Shown here: positions 1 to 8,544 of the stretch, one piece after another
Position numbering within the stretch: the first letter of the stretch is position 1
How the letters are laid out: every line of letters begins with the position of its first letter
Assembly: GCA_017856385.1 (NCBI GenBank)
Contig: JAFMFD010000003.1
Span: forward strand, 1 to 64,000
DNA length: 64,000 nucleotides
DNA from: Actinomycetota bacterium
GTDB taxonomy: Bacteria > Actinomycetota > Actinomycetes > S36-B12
Direction of reading: 5' to 3'
Notes under the pieces: generated by a model
Database searches by the model: none
What the model saw: the letters and a program-made list of their open reading frames with translations, nothing else
What the model was told of the DNA's origin: nothing
Translations under genes and position numbers: made by a program

Positions 1-78
1 GTGCTGGTCACCTTCGATGGGCGGGCCGCGATGCTCGCCCGGGAGTTGGGAGCGCAGGCGCAACTGCTCGAAGCCTGA
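1..78 (+). CDS. C-terminal end of an unidentified protein
   Basis: An open frame runs from the first base to a TGA at 76-78 and encodes 25 residues ending in GAQAQLLEA. It has the base composition of its neighbours and stops 17 bases before the convergent greA stop, so it is probably the tail of a real gene cut by the window edge. In Mycobacterium tuberculosis the gene beside greA is metB, but too little is visible here to assign a product. Confidence 0.45.
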   Translation: MLVTFDGRAAMLARELGAQAQLLEA

Positions 79-95
79 TCGGGTGCGGGGCTCCG

Positions 96-587
96 TCAGC
101 CCCCGTAGGGCTCGACCTTGCGGATCTCGACGGTCATCTCCTTGCCGTTGGCGAGGGTGTAGCTGACGGTGTCGCCCACCTTCGCGCCGTTCACGGCCGC
201 TCCGAGGGGAGAGGTGGGCGAGTAGACCTCGATGGAGGCGTGCGCGGCCTCCTCGCGCGAGCCGAGCAGGAAGGTCTCCTCCTCGTCCCACGCGGCGAAG
301 AAGACGGTGACGACCTTGCCGGCGGCAACCTCGTCGTGCGCGGCGTCGGGCGCGCCGATACGCGAGTGCTCGAGCAGGTGCTTGAGCTGCCGGATGCGGG
401 CCTCGTTCTTGCCCTGCTCCTCGCGGGCGGCGTGGTAGCCGCCGTTCTCCTTGAGGTCGCCCTCCTCGCGGGCCGCGGCGATGCGGTTCTTGATCGTCTC
501 GCGAGTGGGACCCTCACGTTCGGCAAGCTCCTCCACGAGGCGGTCGTGCGCCTCCTGGGTCAGCCAGGTGATGTCGGTCTCGCTCAT
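96..587 (-). CDS. greA: transcription elongation factor GreA
   Basis: A 163-residue protein, the normal GreA length. GreA enters the secondary channel of backtracked RNA polymerase and stimulates cleavage of the RNA 3' end. The N-terminal half (about 1-75) is a charged helical coiled coil. Its tip carries the GDLKEN motif at residues 43-48, supplying the acidic pair (D44, E47) that holds the catalytic magnesium. The C-terminal half (about 80-160) looks like the FKBP-like domain. The frame is open further upstream, but only the ATG at 587 gives a standard GreA N-terminus. No Shine-Dalgarno sequence is visible. The order greA, DUF4307, mca matches the Rv1080c-Rv1082 block of M. tuberculosis. 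Confidence 0.96.
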   Translation of the reverse strand: MSETDITWLTQEAHDRLVEELAEREGPTRETIKNRIAAAREEGDLKENGGYHAAREEQGKNEARIRQLKHLLEHSRIGAPDAAHDEVAAGKVVTVFFAAWDEEETFLLGSREEAAHASIEVYSPTSPLGAAVNGAKVGDTVSYTLANGKEMTVEIRKVEPYGG

Positions 588-633
588 AGGGCAGGAGGCT
601 ACCCGCGGTTCGGGCTCCGGCCGAATCGAAGGG

Positions 634-1110
634 CTACGCCGCAGCCCACGGCTGCTCGGGCGGCACGACCCCGGGTGGGAACTGCGGCGGCGGTACACCG
701 GGGACGCCCTCCACCGAGCAGCCGAGCAGCTCGACGGTGAACGCGGGGGCCAGCGTGCGCAGCGAGTAGTCGAGCAGCACATCGGGACTCCCCGGCGGGA
801 TAGCCACAGTGGCGTAGCCGAGGTCGATCCGGTTGGCATCCTGCGCGCGGATGACGCACGTGACCTCGGTGTCCGCGGGCCGGTCGATCGAGATGGTCAC
901 CTCCACGTGGTCCGGTGCCTGCACCTCCCACGCGACGAGCCGGAACTCGATCGGGTTCCCACGCACATTGAGCCAGACGAAGACGAGTGCGCCGACGAAG
1001 ACGACGATGGCGGCGGCGGAGGCGATCCACGTCCCCAACGGACGGCGATCCAACCCGTAGCGTGCCCGCATCTCCGGGGACAGTTGGTCCCGGCGGAAGG
1101 GCGAGGGCAC
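634..1110 (-). CDS. DUF4307 family membrane protein
   Basis: A 158-residue protein with a short N-terminal cytoplasmic part holding an arginine-rich RARYGLDRRP patch, one hydrophobic segment (about residues 26-48) and an extracytoplasmic domain of about 100 residues with a proline-rich tail. This layout and its place between greA and mca match the actinobacterial DUF4307 family (Rv1081c-like), whose function is unknown. The GTG at 1110 is chosen because a TAGTCT -10 box lies 7 bases upstream, as for a leaderless mRNA. An ATG at 1071 is the alternative. It lies 46 bases upstream of greA on the same strand and may be cotranscribed with it. Confidence 0.85.
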   Translation of the reverse strand: MPSPFRRDQLSPEMRARYGLDRRPLGTWIASAAAIVVFVGALVFVWLNVRGNPIEFRLVAWEVQAPDHVEVTISIDRPADTEVTCVIRAQDANRIDLGYATVAIPPGSPDVLLDYSLRTLAPAFTVELLGCSVEGVPGVPPPQFPPGVVPPEQPWAAA

Positions 1111-1128
1111 GTAGGGGAGACTATCCCC
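1111..1128. promoter_or_regulatory. 18-base divergent promoter gap between DUF4307 gene and mca
   Basis: Only 18 bases separate the two divergent start codons. On the minus strand TAGTCT (1123-1118) sits 7 bases before the DUF4307 GTG. On the plus strand the overlapping GAGACT (1117-1122) sits 6 bases before the mca GTG and keeps the two most conserved -10 positions (A2, T6). If right, both mRNAs are leaderless and the two -10 boxes lie on top of each other. The plus-strand box is weak. Confidence 0.4.
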
Positions 1129-2004
1129 GTGACCGGTGACCTGCGCCTGATGGCGGTGCACGCGCATCCCGATGACGAGTCCAGCAAGGGTGCGGCCACG
1201 ATGGCGAAGTACCTCGCCGAGGGTGTCGACGTGATGGTCGTGACGTGCACGGGGGGTGAGCGCGGCGACGTGCTGAACCCGGCCGCGCAGGGGGACGTCG
1301 ACCTCCACGGCCTGCATGCCGTGCGCATGGCCGAGATGGCCGCGGCGGTGCAGGCTCTCGGGGTCCGGCATGCGTGGCTCGGCTTCGAGGACTCCGGCTT
1401 CCCCGAGGGCGATCCCAAGCCGCCCTTGCCCGCAGGCTGCTTCGCGGACCTGCCCGTCGAGCAGACACTTCCCCCGCTCGTCGAACTGCTGCGCGGCTTC
1501 CGTCCGCAGGTCGTCACGACGTACGACGAGATGGGCGGGTACCCGCACCCCGACCACATCCGAACGCACCAGACCACGATGGCCGCCATCGATGCGGCAG
1601 CCGACCCGGCCTACCGCCCCGATCTCGGGGAGCCGTGGCAGGTCCTGAAGGTGTACTACAACCACCAGTTCACCAAGTCGCGAGTGCTCGCCCTCCACGA
1701 GGCGATGCTGGCCGCGGGGCTCGAGTCGCCCTACGCGGAGTGGATCGACAACTGGTCCGAGCGCGACGACACCTTCTCGCGGGTGACCACGCGCATCGAT
1801 GCGGTCGACTTCTTCGACGTGCGCGACGCCGCACTGCTCGCGCATCGGACGCAGATCGATCCCGAGGGGATGTGGTTCGCGGTGCCGCTCGACATGCAGC
1901 GGCGAGTCTGGCCCACCGAGGACTTCGAGCTGGCACGCAGCTGGGTATCGACGACACTGCCCGAGGACGACCTTTTCGCTGGCGTGAGGGAGGACGACGC
2001 ATGA
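1129..2004 (+). CDS. mca: mycothiol conjugate amidase Mca
   Basis: A 291-residue zinc amidase of the LmbE/PIG-L fold. It cleaves mycothiol S-conjugates, releasing a mercapturic acid for export and GlcN-inositol for recycling, which is a detoxification route limited to actinobacteria. The zinc motif AHPDDE lies at residues 12-17 and the second zinc site HPDH at 140-143. The sequence from HAHPDDESSKG onward is typical of Mca rather than MshB. The GTG at 1129 gives the usual lead-in VTGDLRLMAVHAHPDDE. The stop overlaps the next ATG by 4 bases (ATGA), so it heads a coupled run of genes. Confidence 0.95.
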   Translation: MTGDLRLMAVHAHPDDESSKGAATMAKYLAEGVDVMVVTCTGGERGDVLNPAAQGDVDLHGLHAVRMAEMAAAVQALGVRHAWLGFEDSGFPEGDPKPPLPAGCFADLPVEQTLPPLVELLRGFRPQVVTTYDEMGGYPHPDHIRTHQTTMAAIDAAADPAYRPDLGEPWQVLKVYYNHQFTKSRVLALHEAMLAAGLESPYAEWIDNWSERDDTFSRVTTRIDAVDFFDVRDAALLAHRTQIDPEGMWFAVPLDMQRRVWPTEDFELARSWVSTTLPEDDLFAGVREDDA

Positions 2005-2312
2005 CGTCGACACTGGTGGTCATCGCCGAGACCACGGACCCGGTCAAGCAGCAGCAGCTGATCAGCGGGGCGCTGCCCATCGCCGGGCTGTTCGTGCTCG
2101 TGCTGGGCATCGCGCTGTTCTTCCTGTGGCGGTCGCTGAACAAGCAGATCGGCAGAATCGACGCCGACCTGCCGTCCGGACCGGATGCCGCCGAGCAGGC
2201 GCGTGATCGGGAGCTCACGGCCGAGGCTGTCGCGCGTGGGGAGGAGCAGGATCCGGCCACCGGGTCGGACGCCGACGGCACGACGTCTCCCGTCCAGCCG
2301 CCGGGAGGCTAG
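2001..2312 (+). CDS. small single-pass membrane protein downstream of mca
   Basis: A 103-residue protein with one hydrophobic segment (about residues 24-46, ending FFLWRSL), then a hydrophilic acidic tail rich in Asp, Glu and Gly. The start overlaps the mca stop (ATGA), so translation is coupled. The position matches Rv1083, the small membrane protein after mca in M. tuberculosis. No catalytic motif is visible and the function is unknown; a role near mycothiol metabolism is suggested only by position. Confidence 0.8.
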   Translation: MTSTLVVIAETTDPVKQQQLISGALPIAGLFVLVLGIALFFLWRSLNKQIGRIDADLPSGPDAAEQARDRELTAEAVARGEEQDPATGSDADGTTSPVQPPGG

Positions 2313-2314
2313 CG

Positions 2315-3049
2315 GTGGCTCGGGCGATGCTGCGCCTAGCCCTCACCCCGCGCTGGCTGGCGGTGGCCGCGGGCCTCGTCGTGCTCATTGTCGCTGCGGT
2401 GCTGCTCGGGTCCTGGCAGTGGTCGCGCACCCAGGCGATCCTCACGGCCGAGCGGGCTGCCGCGGCGGAGGCGATCCCAGTGCAGGAGGCGCTCGGAGAC
2501 GGGCCGGAGCTGCCAGCGCAGTCCGTGGGGCGTCCGGTCACGGCGAGCGGTGAGTACGACGCGACGCGCCAGGTGCTCGTGACCGACCGTGCGCTCGACG
2601 ACCGACCCGGGGCCTGGGTGGTCACTGGCCTGCGCCTGCCGGACGCGTCGCTCGTGCCGGTGCTGCGGGGCTGGGTCGCGCCGGGCGACGAGGCCGCTGC
2701 GCAGGTCCCGGCAGGCCCTGTCGCCATCCGCGGCGTGCTGCAGCCGGGCGAGATCTTCTACGCCGACGCCCCCGTGACCGCCGACTCGGTGGTGGCGATC
2801 TCGCAGGGCTCGCTCGAACAGGCCTGGGGGGAGCCCGTCCCGCCCGGCTTCGTGGTGCTCGTCGAGCAGGAGCCCATGACCTCGCCGGCCCCCCTGCCGG
2901 TGCCGCCGACGATCCAGACGGGAGACGTGCCGTTCCCGCTGCAGAACTTCTTCTACGCCTTCCAGTGGTGGATCTTTGCCGCCTTCGGGGTCTTCGTGTA
3001 CCTGCGGTGGCTGCGCATCGAGGCCAGGCGCCTGGAGCCGGTCGACTAG
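2315..3049 (+). CDS. SURF1 family cytochrome oxidase assembly protein
   Basis: A 244-residue protein with the SURF1 layout: an N-terminal membrane helix (about 14-34) followed by the GSWQWSRTQ region, a large extracytoplasmic domain, and a C-terminal helix (about 215-235) preceded by the family's FYAFQWW stretch. SURF1 proteins help insert haem into aa3-type cytochrome c oxidase. Start GTG 2315 has a GGGAGG ribosome site 8-13 bases upstream. It begins 2 bases after the previous stop, so it belongs to the mca run. Confidence 0.9.
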   Translation: MARAMLRLALTPRWLAVAAGLVVLIVAAVLLGSWQWSRTQAILTAERAAAAEAIPVQEALGDGPELPAQSVGRPVTASGEYDATRQVLVTDRALDDRPGAWVVTGLRLPDASLVPVLRGWVAPGDEAAAQVPAGPVAIRGVLQPGEIFYADAPVTADSVVAISQGSLEQAWGEPVPPGFVVLVEQEPMTSPAPLPVPPTIQTGDVPFPLQNFFYAFQWWIFAAFGVFVYLRWLRIEARRLEPVD

Positions 3050-3058
3050 CCTGACCCG

Positions 3059-3979
3059 GTGATCTGCGTCCTGGGCGAGGCCCTCGTCGACATCATCGTC
3101 GACCCCGACGGCGAGGTGACGTCGATCGTGGGCGGGGCGCCGCTGAACACCGCGCGCACCGTCGCGAGGCTGGGCATCCCGGCGACCTTCCTCGGCGGTG
3201 TGTCCACGGACGCGTTCGGCAACCGCATCATGCGCCTGCTGGCGGCCGATGGTGTCACCCTCGGGCTCGGGGCGCAGGTGCCGGAGCCGACAACGCTGGC
3301 GATCGCCCAGATCGACGAGCACGGTGCTGCGACATACCGGTTCATGATGGAGGGCACGTCTGCCGCGGCCGTCACGCCGCAGATGGCCCTCGCGCACCTC
3401 GACCCGGCTTGCCGCGCCGTCCATGTCGGCACTCTCGGCCTTGTGCTCCAGCCGCTCGCCGACGCCTCGGTTGCGCTTGTAGGCGCGGCATCGGACGATC
3501 AACTCGTGATGGTCGACCCCAACTGCCGCCCGTCGGTCATGACGGGATCCGCAGTCTTCGCAGCTGCGCTCGGGTCGGTGCTGGCGCGGGCCGACCTGGT
3601 GAAGGTCAGCGGCGACGACCTCGCATTCCTGTTCCCCGGCACCGATCCTCTGGCGGCGGCAGCAGGCCTTGCTGCCTCTAGCGGCTCGGTCGTGCTGTTC
3701 ACCGACGGTGCGCAGGCCGTGCACGTCATCTCCGGCGGCGCCGACGTCGTCGTGGACGTCCCGAAGGTTCCCGTCGTCGACACGGTCGGGGCTGGCGACT
3801 CCTTCAGCGGCGCGTTCCTCGCATGGTGGATGCAGCACGGGCGCACCCGCGCCGATGTGGCCGACCTCGAGGCAGTCGTGGCGGCCACCCGGTTCGGGGT
3901 CGCCGTCGCCGGCATGACGTGCCAGCGTCCGGGGGCGGACCCGCCCCGCATCGACGAGGTGCCAGGAGGATGGTCGTGA
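3059..3979 (+). CDS. PfkB-family sugar kinase (fructokinase-like)
   Basis: A 306-residue ribokinase-fold kinase. The N-terminal signature VGGAPLNTARTVARLG begins near residue 24, and the second PfkB signature DTVGAGDSF is at 241-249 with the catalytic base D247. The sequence looks most like fructokinases, but the substrate cannot be read from it. The GTG at 3059 lies 6 bases after a TAGCCT box (3047-3052) that overlaps the SURF1 stop codon, so it may have its own leaderless promoter. The stop overlaps the next GTG. Confidence 0.88.
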   Translation: MICVLGEALVDIIVDPDGEVTSIVGGAPLNTARTVARLGIPATFLGGVSTDAFGNRIMRLLAADGVTLGLGAQVPEPTTLAIAQIDEHGAATYRFMMEGTSAAAVTPQMALAHLDPACRAVHVGTLGLVLQPLADASVALVGAASDDQLVMVDPNCRPSVMTGSAVFAAALGSVLARADLVKVSGDDLAFLFPGTDPLAAAAGLAASSGSVVLFTDGAQAVHVISGGADVVVDVPKVPVVDTVGAGDSFSGAFLAWWMQHGRTRADVADLEAVVAATRFGVAVAGMTCQRPGADPPRIDEVPGGWS

Positions 3980-4314
3980 AGGGATTGCCCGGTGCGTTCC
4001 TGCGCTACCGCATCATGGCGTGGGTCACCGGTGTCGTGCTCGCGGTGCTGACCTTATGGCTGATCGTCGGCTACGGCTTCCTCGACTACGCGAACACCGA
4101 GTCGAAGCCGGGGCTGTACTCGCTGCTGTGGATGCTGCACGGCTGGCTGTATGTCGTGTACCTGATCGTGGGGGTCGACCTGGCATTCCGCGTCCGCTAC
4201 TCCGTCGTGCGCACCGTCGCGATCCTGCTGGCGGGCACGATCCCCTTCGCGTCGTTCTTCTCCGAGGCTCTCGTGCACAAGGACCTTGAACGTCGGGGCC
4301 TGCTTCCCGCGTGA
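3976..4314 (+). CDS. DUF3817 integral membrane protein
   Basis: A 112-residue protein with three hydrophobic segments (roughly 14-36, 50-70 and 77-98) and the DUF3817 pattern LLWMLHGWLYVVYL. The family is widespread in actinobacteria and uncharacterised. GTG 3976 is preferred to ATG 3970 because AGGAGGA (3964-3970) stands 5 bases before the GTG but overlaps the ATG. The start overlaps the kinase stop (GTGA), and the stop overlaps the exchanger start. Confidence 0.85.
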   Translation: MKGLPGAFLRYRIMAWVTGVVLAVLTLWLIVGYGFLDYANTESKPGLYSLLWMLHGWLYVVYLIVGVDLAFRVRYSVVRTVAILLAGTIPFASFFSEALVHKDLERRGLLPA

Positions 4315-5231
4315 CCGTTTCGGCCCTCCTACTGCTGCTCGGCATCGTCCTCGCCGGGTTCGGCGGGGAGTTGTTCGTCCGTGGTCTGGTCAGCCTCGCC
4401 ACCTGGTGGCGGGTGCCTCCCGGAATCATCGGGGCGACCGTCGCCGCCTTCGCGACCTCGGCCCCGGAGCTCTCGGTCGCGGTGAACTCCGCCCTCGAGG
4501 GCCAGCCGGAGATCGCCTTGGGCGACGTCCTGGGCAGCAACGTCGTCAATATCGGCCTGGTGCTCGGCATCGCGCTTGTGTTCGCCTCGATCCGGGTCGG
4601 CCGAGGGACGGTTGTCCGCGACTACGCGGCTGCGGTGGCCGCGCCGGTAGTCGTGGGACTCCTCGCGCTCGACGGTGAGCTGGGTCCACTTGACGGTGTC
4701 CTCCTGCTCGTCATCTTCACCCTCTGGCTGGTGCAGAGCGCAATTGCTGCACGTCGCGTGCGCGATGCGACCCCCGCCGTGCTCCTCCAGCGATCACGTG
4801 CCTCGGTGTTGATCAGTCTGGTGATCGGCCTCGCCTTCCTGATCGTCGCCGGGCGCGTCATCGTGACGGCCGCGGTCGGGATCAGCCAGTTTCTCGGCTG
4901 GGACGGGTTTGTGGTCGGAGCCGTGCTTGTCGCACTTGGCACGTCCGCACCAGAGCTCGCCACCATGATCGCCGCTCGATTGCGCGGCCATGATGAGGTG
5001 GCTGTCGGCACGATCCTCGGCAGCAACATCTTCAACACTTTGCTGATCATCGGGACCGCGGCCGTCATCCATCCGATCACTGTCAACGGGTTCGAGGCCG
5101 ATGTGGGGATTCTCGCGAGCATCCTGCTGGTGCTCCTGATCATCCCGGCACGTGGCGGCCTCCTAGCGCGCTGGCGGAGCATCCCGTTGTTCTGCACGTA
5201 CGCGGCGGTGGTCCTTCTGTTGGCGTCCTGA
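4311..5231 (+). CDS. CaCA-family calcium/cation exchanger (YrbG type)
   Basis: A 306-residue membrane protein of about ten hydrophobic segments. It carries both alpha repeats of the Ca2+:cation antiporter superfamily: ATSAPELSVAVNSAL with DVLGSNVVNIG in the first half, and GTSAPELATMIAARL with TILGSNIFNTL in the second. The acidic and Asn residues of these repeats form the ion site. It probably exports Ca2+ in exchange for H+ or Na+. Start GTG 4311 overlaps the DUF3817 stop. It is the last gene of the mca-led run and converges on ung with 21 bases between. Confidence 0.92.
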   Translation: MTVSALLLLLGIVLAGFGGELFVRGLVSLATWWRVPPGIIGATVAAFATSAPELSVAVNSALEGQPEIALGDVLGSNVVNIGLVLGIALVFASIRVGRGTVVRDYAAAVAAPVVVGLLALDGELGPLDGVLLLVIFTLWLVQSAIAARRVRDATPAVLLQRSRASVLISLVIGLAFLIVAGRVIVTAAVGISQFLGWDGFVVGAVLVALGTSAPELATMIAARLRGHDEVAVGTILGSNIFNTLLIIGTAAVIHPITVNGFEADVGILASILLVLLIIPARGGLLARWRSIPLFCTYAAVVLLLAS

Positions 5232-5252
5232 CGCCTGCTCATGGGGAGCGCG

Positions 5253-5930
5253 CTAGTCGAGGCTCCAGTCGATGGGATCGGCGCCGATCTCCTCGAGCAG
5301 CGCATTGGCCCGACTGAACGGCCGCGAGCCGAAGAAGCCGCGGTCGGCCGACATCGGGCTCGGATGCGCCGATGCGATGATCGGCACATCAGGCAGGCTC
5401 GCCGCGAGGGACTGCGCATCACGACCCCACAGGATCGCGACGAGCGGGGCGTCCGGCCGGGCCATGAGGGCGTCGATCGCGGCCGCGGTGATCTCCTCCC
5501 AGCCGCGGCGACGGTGACTGCCGGGCTCGCCCAGTTGGACCGTCAGCACGCGATTGAGGAGCAGCACGCCACGCTCGGCCCAGGGTGTCAGGTCCCCGTT
5601 CGTCGGCGACGGCACGCCGAGATCGTCGGTCAGCTCGCGGACGATGTTCTGCAGGCTGCGCGGCAGGGGCCGCACCTGCGGGTCAACGGAGAAACTGAGG
5701 CCGACGGCATGGCCGGGGGTCGGGTAGGGGTCCTGGCCGACGATCAGTACGCGCACGTCGTCCAGGGGCTGCTGGAATGCGCGCAGGATGTTCGCGCCCG
5801 CGGGGGCCCAGGGGCGGCCGGCGGCGGACTCCTCGCGCAGGAAGTCCCCAATCCGGCTGAAGGTGTCCTGCAGCGGACTGAGTGCTGGTGCCCACGACGG
5901 GTGCACGAGGTCGGAGATCGGCTGCGGCAT
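5253..5930 (-). CDS. ung: uracil-DNA glycosylase
   Basis: A 225-residue family 1 uracil-DNA glycosylase, which removes uracil from DNA to start base-excision repair. The catalytic water-activating motif GQDPYP is present near residue 65, and the DNA-intercalation motif HPSP followed by [13 protein letters not shown] lies near the C-terminus. It starts 24 bases after the modC stop on the same strand, so it may be cotranscribed with the molybdate operon, although it has no link to molybdate. Confidence 0.96.
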   Translation of the reverse strand: MPQPISDLVHPSWAPALSPLQDTFSRIGDFLREESAAGRPWAPAGANILRAFQQPLDDVRVLIVGQDPYPTPGHAVGLSFSVDPQVRPLPRSLQNIVRELTDDLGVPSPTNGDLTPWAERGVLLLNRVLTVQLGEPGSHRRRGWEEITAAAIDALMARPDAPLVAILWGRDAQSLAASLPDVPIIASAHPSPMSADRGFFGSRPFSRANALLEEIGADPIDWSLD

Positions 5931-5954
5931 TGCCCCAGCCTTCCAGCAATCCGG

Positions 5955-6998
5955 TCAAGCGGGGTGGACGGCGACGTCGGTGGCCTTGAGGCTGGCCCAG
6001 ATCCGCACTCCGGGCGCGATGCCCAGGTCTGCAATGGCCGCCGGGGTGACGGCCGCCACCAGCGAGGGCGGCCCGGCCAGTCCGACGCGGACCTGGTCGC
6101 CGTGCAGGTCGACGGTGGTGACTGTGGTGTCCCACACGTTGCGCGCGCTGCCCTCGGGGTGCTCGAGGTGCAGGGAGATCGCCTGCGGGCGCACGAGGAC
6201 GACCACGGGGCCCTCGACGGCCGTGCCACTGGTGACGAGCGATCCGCCGGTGTTGCAGGTGACGATTCCCGCGCGCGCGGTCCCGCGGATGAGCGTGACC
6301 CCCAAGAGCGCCGCGAGGTAGTCGGTGCGCGGCTGTGCGGCGACCTCGGCGGTGGGTCCATCCTGAGTCACATGCCCGTCCTCCAGGACGACGATCCGAT
6401 CGGCGAGCACGAGAGCGTCGAGGGGATCGTGGGTGACGAGCACGGTGCCGTGGGCGAACTCGGCGAGGTGCCGGTGCAGGCGTCCGCGCACCTCGATGCG
6501 CGTGGCGGCATCCAGCGCGGCCAGGGGCTCGTCGAGCAGCAGCAGGCGTGGATCCGTCGCCAGGGCCCGGGCCAGGGCAACGCGCTGCGCCTGCCCGCCC
6601 GACAGCTCGCGTGGCCTGCGGTCGGCCAGTTCGGCGATGCCCAGGGCATCGAGCCAGCGACCCGCGGGTGCCGGATCGCGGCCGGTGCTCCGCGGCCCGA
6701 ACTCGACGTTCTGCCGCACCGTCATATGCGGGAAGAGCACGTAGTCCTGGAACACCATGCCGATGCGACGTCGCTCGGGCGGGACGTGCAGGTCTCGTGA
6801 CGGATCGTCGACGACGTCGCCGGCGATGGACACGTGGCCGGCGGTGATCGAGTGCAGTCCCGCGATGGAACGCAGCACCGTGCTCTTCCCGGCCCCGTTG
6901 GGCCCCAGGAGCGCGACCGTCTCCCCTGGGGCGCATGCAATGACCACGTCGACTTCGACGTTGCCGATCCTCGTCACAACGCGCGCATCGAGGCTCAT
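5955..6998 (-). CDS. modC: molybdate ABC transporter ATPase ModC
   Basis: A 347-residue ABC ATPase. Walker A is GPNGAGKST (about residues 32-40), the signature is LSGGQAQRVAL, and Walker B is LLLLDEPLAALD. The last 110 residues resemble a TOBE/Mop oxyanion-binding domain, as in ModC. It powers molybdate (or tungstate) import through ModB. The start overlaps the modB stop by 4 bases (ATGA). The choice of molybdate over sulfate rests on the operon's TOBE regulator and ModA. Confidence 0.92.
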   Translation of the reverse strand: MSLDARVVTRIGNVEVDVVIACAPGETVALLGPNGAGKSTVLRSIAGLHSITAGHVSIAGDVVDDPSRDLHVPPERRRIGMVFQDYVLFPHMTVRQNVEFGPRSTGRDPAPAGRWLDALGIAELADRRPRELSGGQAQRVALARALATDPRLLLLDEPLAALDAATRIEVRGRLHRHLAEFAHGTVLVTHDPLDALVLADRIVVLEDGHVTQDGPTAEVAAQPRTDYLAALLGVTLIRGTARAGIVTCNTGGSLVTSGTAVEGPVVVLVRPQAISLHLEHPEGSARNVWDTTVTTVDLHGDQVRVGLAGPPSLVAAVTPAAIADLGIAPGVRIWASLKATDVAVHPA

Positions 6999-7804
6999 CC
7001 GCGACCTCCCAGCAGGCGACCACGCAGCGCGACGAGCACGGTGAAGGACACGGCGAGCAGGATGACGCTGAGTGCGATGGCCTCGTCCCGGCTCACTTCG
7101 AGAGCTGAGTACACCGCCAGAGGAAGCGTCTGGGTGACGCCGGGGAAGTTCCCGGCGAAGGTGAGTGTTGCGCCGAACTCGCCGAGGGCGCGCGCCCAAG
7201 CGAGCACGGTTCCGGCGATGAGCGATGGCGCGATCAGCGGGGCCGTCACGCGCAGCAGGATCCGGGTGGGGCGAGCACCAAGGGTGCGGGCGGCATCCTC
7301 GTAAATGCCGTCGAGCGAGCGCAGTGCACCCTCCACGGTGATCACCAGGAACGGCAGTGCGACGAACGCCTCGGCCATGATGACGCCCGCGGTGCTGAAC
7401 GGCAGCTGGATGCCGAACCAGTCGTACAGGTACTGGCCGACGAGACCCCGGCGGCCGAATGCCGTGAGCAGGGTGACGCCGCCGACGACGGGCGGCAGGA
7501 CGAGGGGGATCAGGACGAGACCGCGTACCAGGGTGCGCCCGGGAAAGTCGCGACGGGCGAGCACCCAGGCGAGTGGGACGCCGAGGAGCACCGTGATCGC
7601 GGCAGCTGCGAGCGACGTCGCGATGGACAGGCGCAGCGCCTCTAGGGCCGTCGGCGACGTCAGCAGGGACGTCATCTGCCCCCACGGCGCGGTGAGCAGG
7701 AGGCCGAGCAGGGGGAGCGCAAGGAAGGCGAACGCGAGGACCGCCAGCGGCAGCAGGATCCGCGGGATGGGCGCCTGACGCACCTGCGCACGGGGCGTCG
7801 TCAC
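6995..7804 (-). CDS. modB: molybdate ABC transporter permease ModB
   Basis: A 269-residue inner-membrane permease with about six hydrophobic segments. The ABC-contacting EAA-type loop is visible as EDAARTLGARPTRILLRVTAPL in two parts around residues 165-190. The stretch WARALGEFGATLTFAGN is typical of ModB. GTG start overlaps the modA stop by 4 bases; the stop overlaps modC. It forms the channel fed by ModA. Confidence 0.93.
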   Translation of the reverse strand: MTTPRAQVRQAPIPRILLPLAVLAFAFLALPLLGLLLTAPWGQMTSLLTSPTALEALRLSIATSLAAAAITVLLGVPLAWVLARRDFPGRTLVRGLVLIPLVLPPVVGGVTLLTAFGRRGLVGQYLYDWFGIQLPFSTAGVIMAEAFVALPFLVITVEGALRSLDGIYEDAARTLGARPTRILLRVTAPLIAPSLIAGTVLAWARALGEFGATLTFAGNFPGVTQTLPLAVYSALEVSRDEAIALSVILLAVSFTVLVALRGRLLGGRG

Positions 7805-8544
7805 GGCGCCCCAAACCCGGAGTCCGCGAGCACGGCCTGCCCTGCGGGACTGAGCACGAGGTCGACGAATCGCTCGGCCGCGTCACCCCCCCGGGATGTC
7901 GTCGCGATCAGGTACTCGGTCGAGGCGTTTTCGTCGTCGGGGATGGTGATTCCCTCGACCGTGTCGCCCGCGGTGACGATGTCAGATCGGTAGACCAGCC
8001 CGGCGTCGGCCTCGTCAGCCACCACCTTGGCCAGGACGGCGCGCACGTCGGGCTCGAGTGACGCCGGGGTCAGCGCGACGCCGCTGCGGGCGAGCGCCGC
8101 CCGTGCGGCCGCACCGCACGGCACCTGCGCCGCGCACACCACCACGGTCACGTCCGGTTCAGCGAGGTCGGCGAGTCCCGTGATGCCGGCGGGATTGCCG
8201 ATGGGCACGGCGATCGCCAGCGCATTGGTCGCGAAGACCACCGGCTGGTCGACGTCGCCTGCTTGGACGGCGATGCCCATCGTTTGCGGGGATGCGGTCG
8301 CGAGCACGTCGATGGGTGCTCCGGCCATGACCTGCTCCGCCAGCGTGCTGCTCCCCGCGAAAGTGAACCGGAGCGTGACTCGCGGATCATCGGCCTCGAA
8401 CTGCGCGCCGAGCTCGGTGAAGGCGTCGGTGAGCGATGACGCGGCCGCGATCGTCACGACCTGCTCGTCGGTTCCTGCGCTGCAGCCTGAGACGACCATC
8501 ATGGCTGCCACAGGCACGAGCACCACCGTTCGGGCGATCCTCAC
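7801..8544 (-). CDS. modA: molybdate-binding lipoprotein ModA
   Basis: A 247-residue periplasmic-type binding protein. The N-terminus has a signal sequence ending in the lipobox VSGCS, so it should be anchored to the outer face of the membrane. The early motif AAASSLTDAF and the later FAGSSTLAEQV match the oxyanion-contacting loops of ModA. GTG start overlaps the regulator stop by 4 bases, so the operon is tightly coupled. Confidence 0.93.
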   Translation of the reverse strand: MRIARTVVLVPVAAMMVVSGCSAGTDEQVVTIAAASSLTDAFTELGAQFEADDPRVTLRFTFAGSSTLAEQVMAGAPIDVLATASPQTMGIAVQAGDVDQPVVFATNALAIAVPIGNPAGITGLADLAEPDVTVVVCAAQVPCGAAARAALARSGVALTPASLEPDVRAVLAKVVADEADAGLVYRSDIVTAGDTVEGITIPDDENASTEYLIATTSRGGDAAERFVDLVLSPAGQAVLADSGFGAP

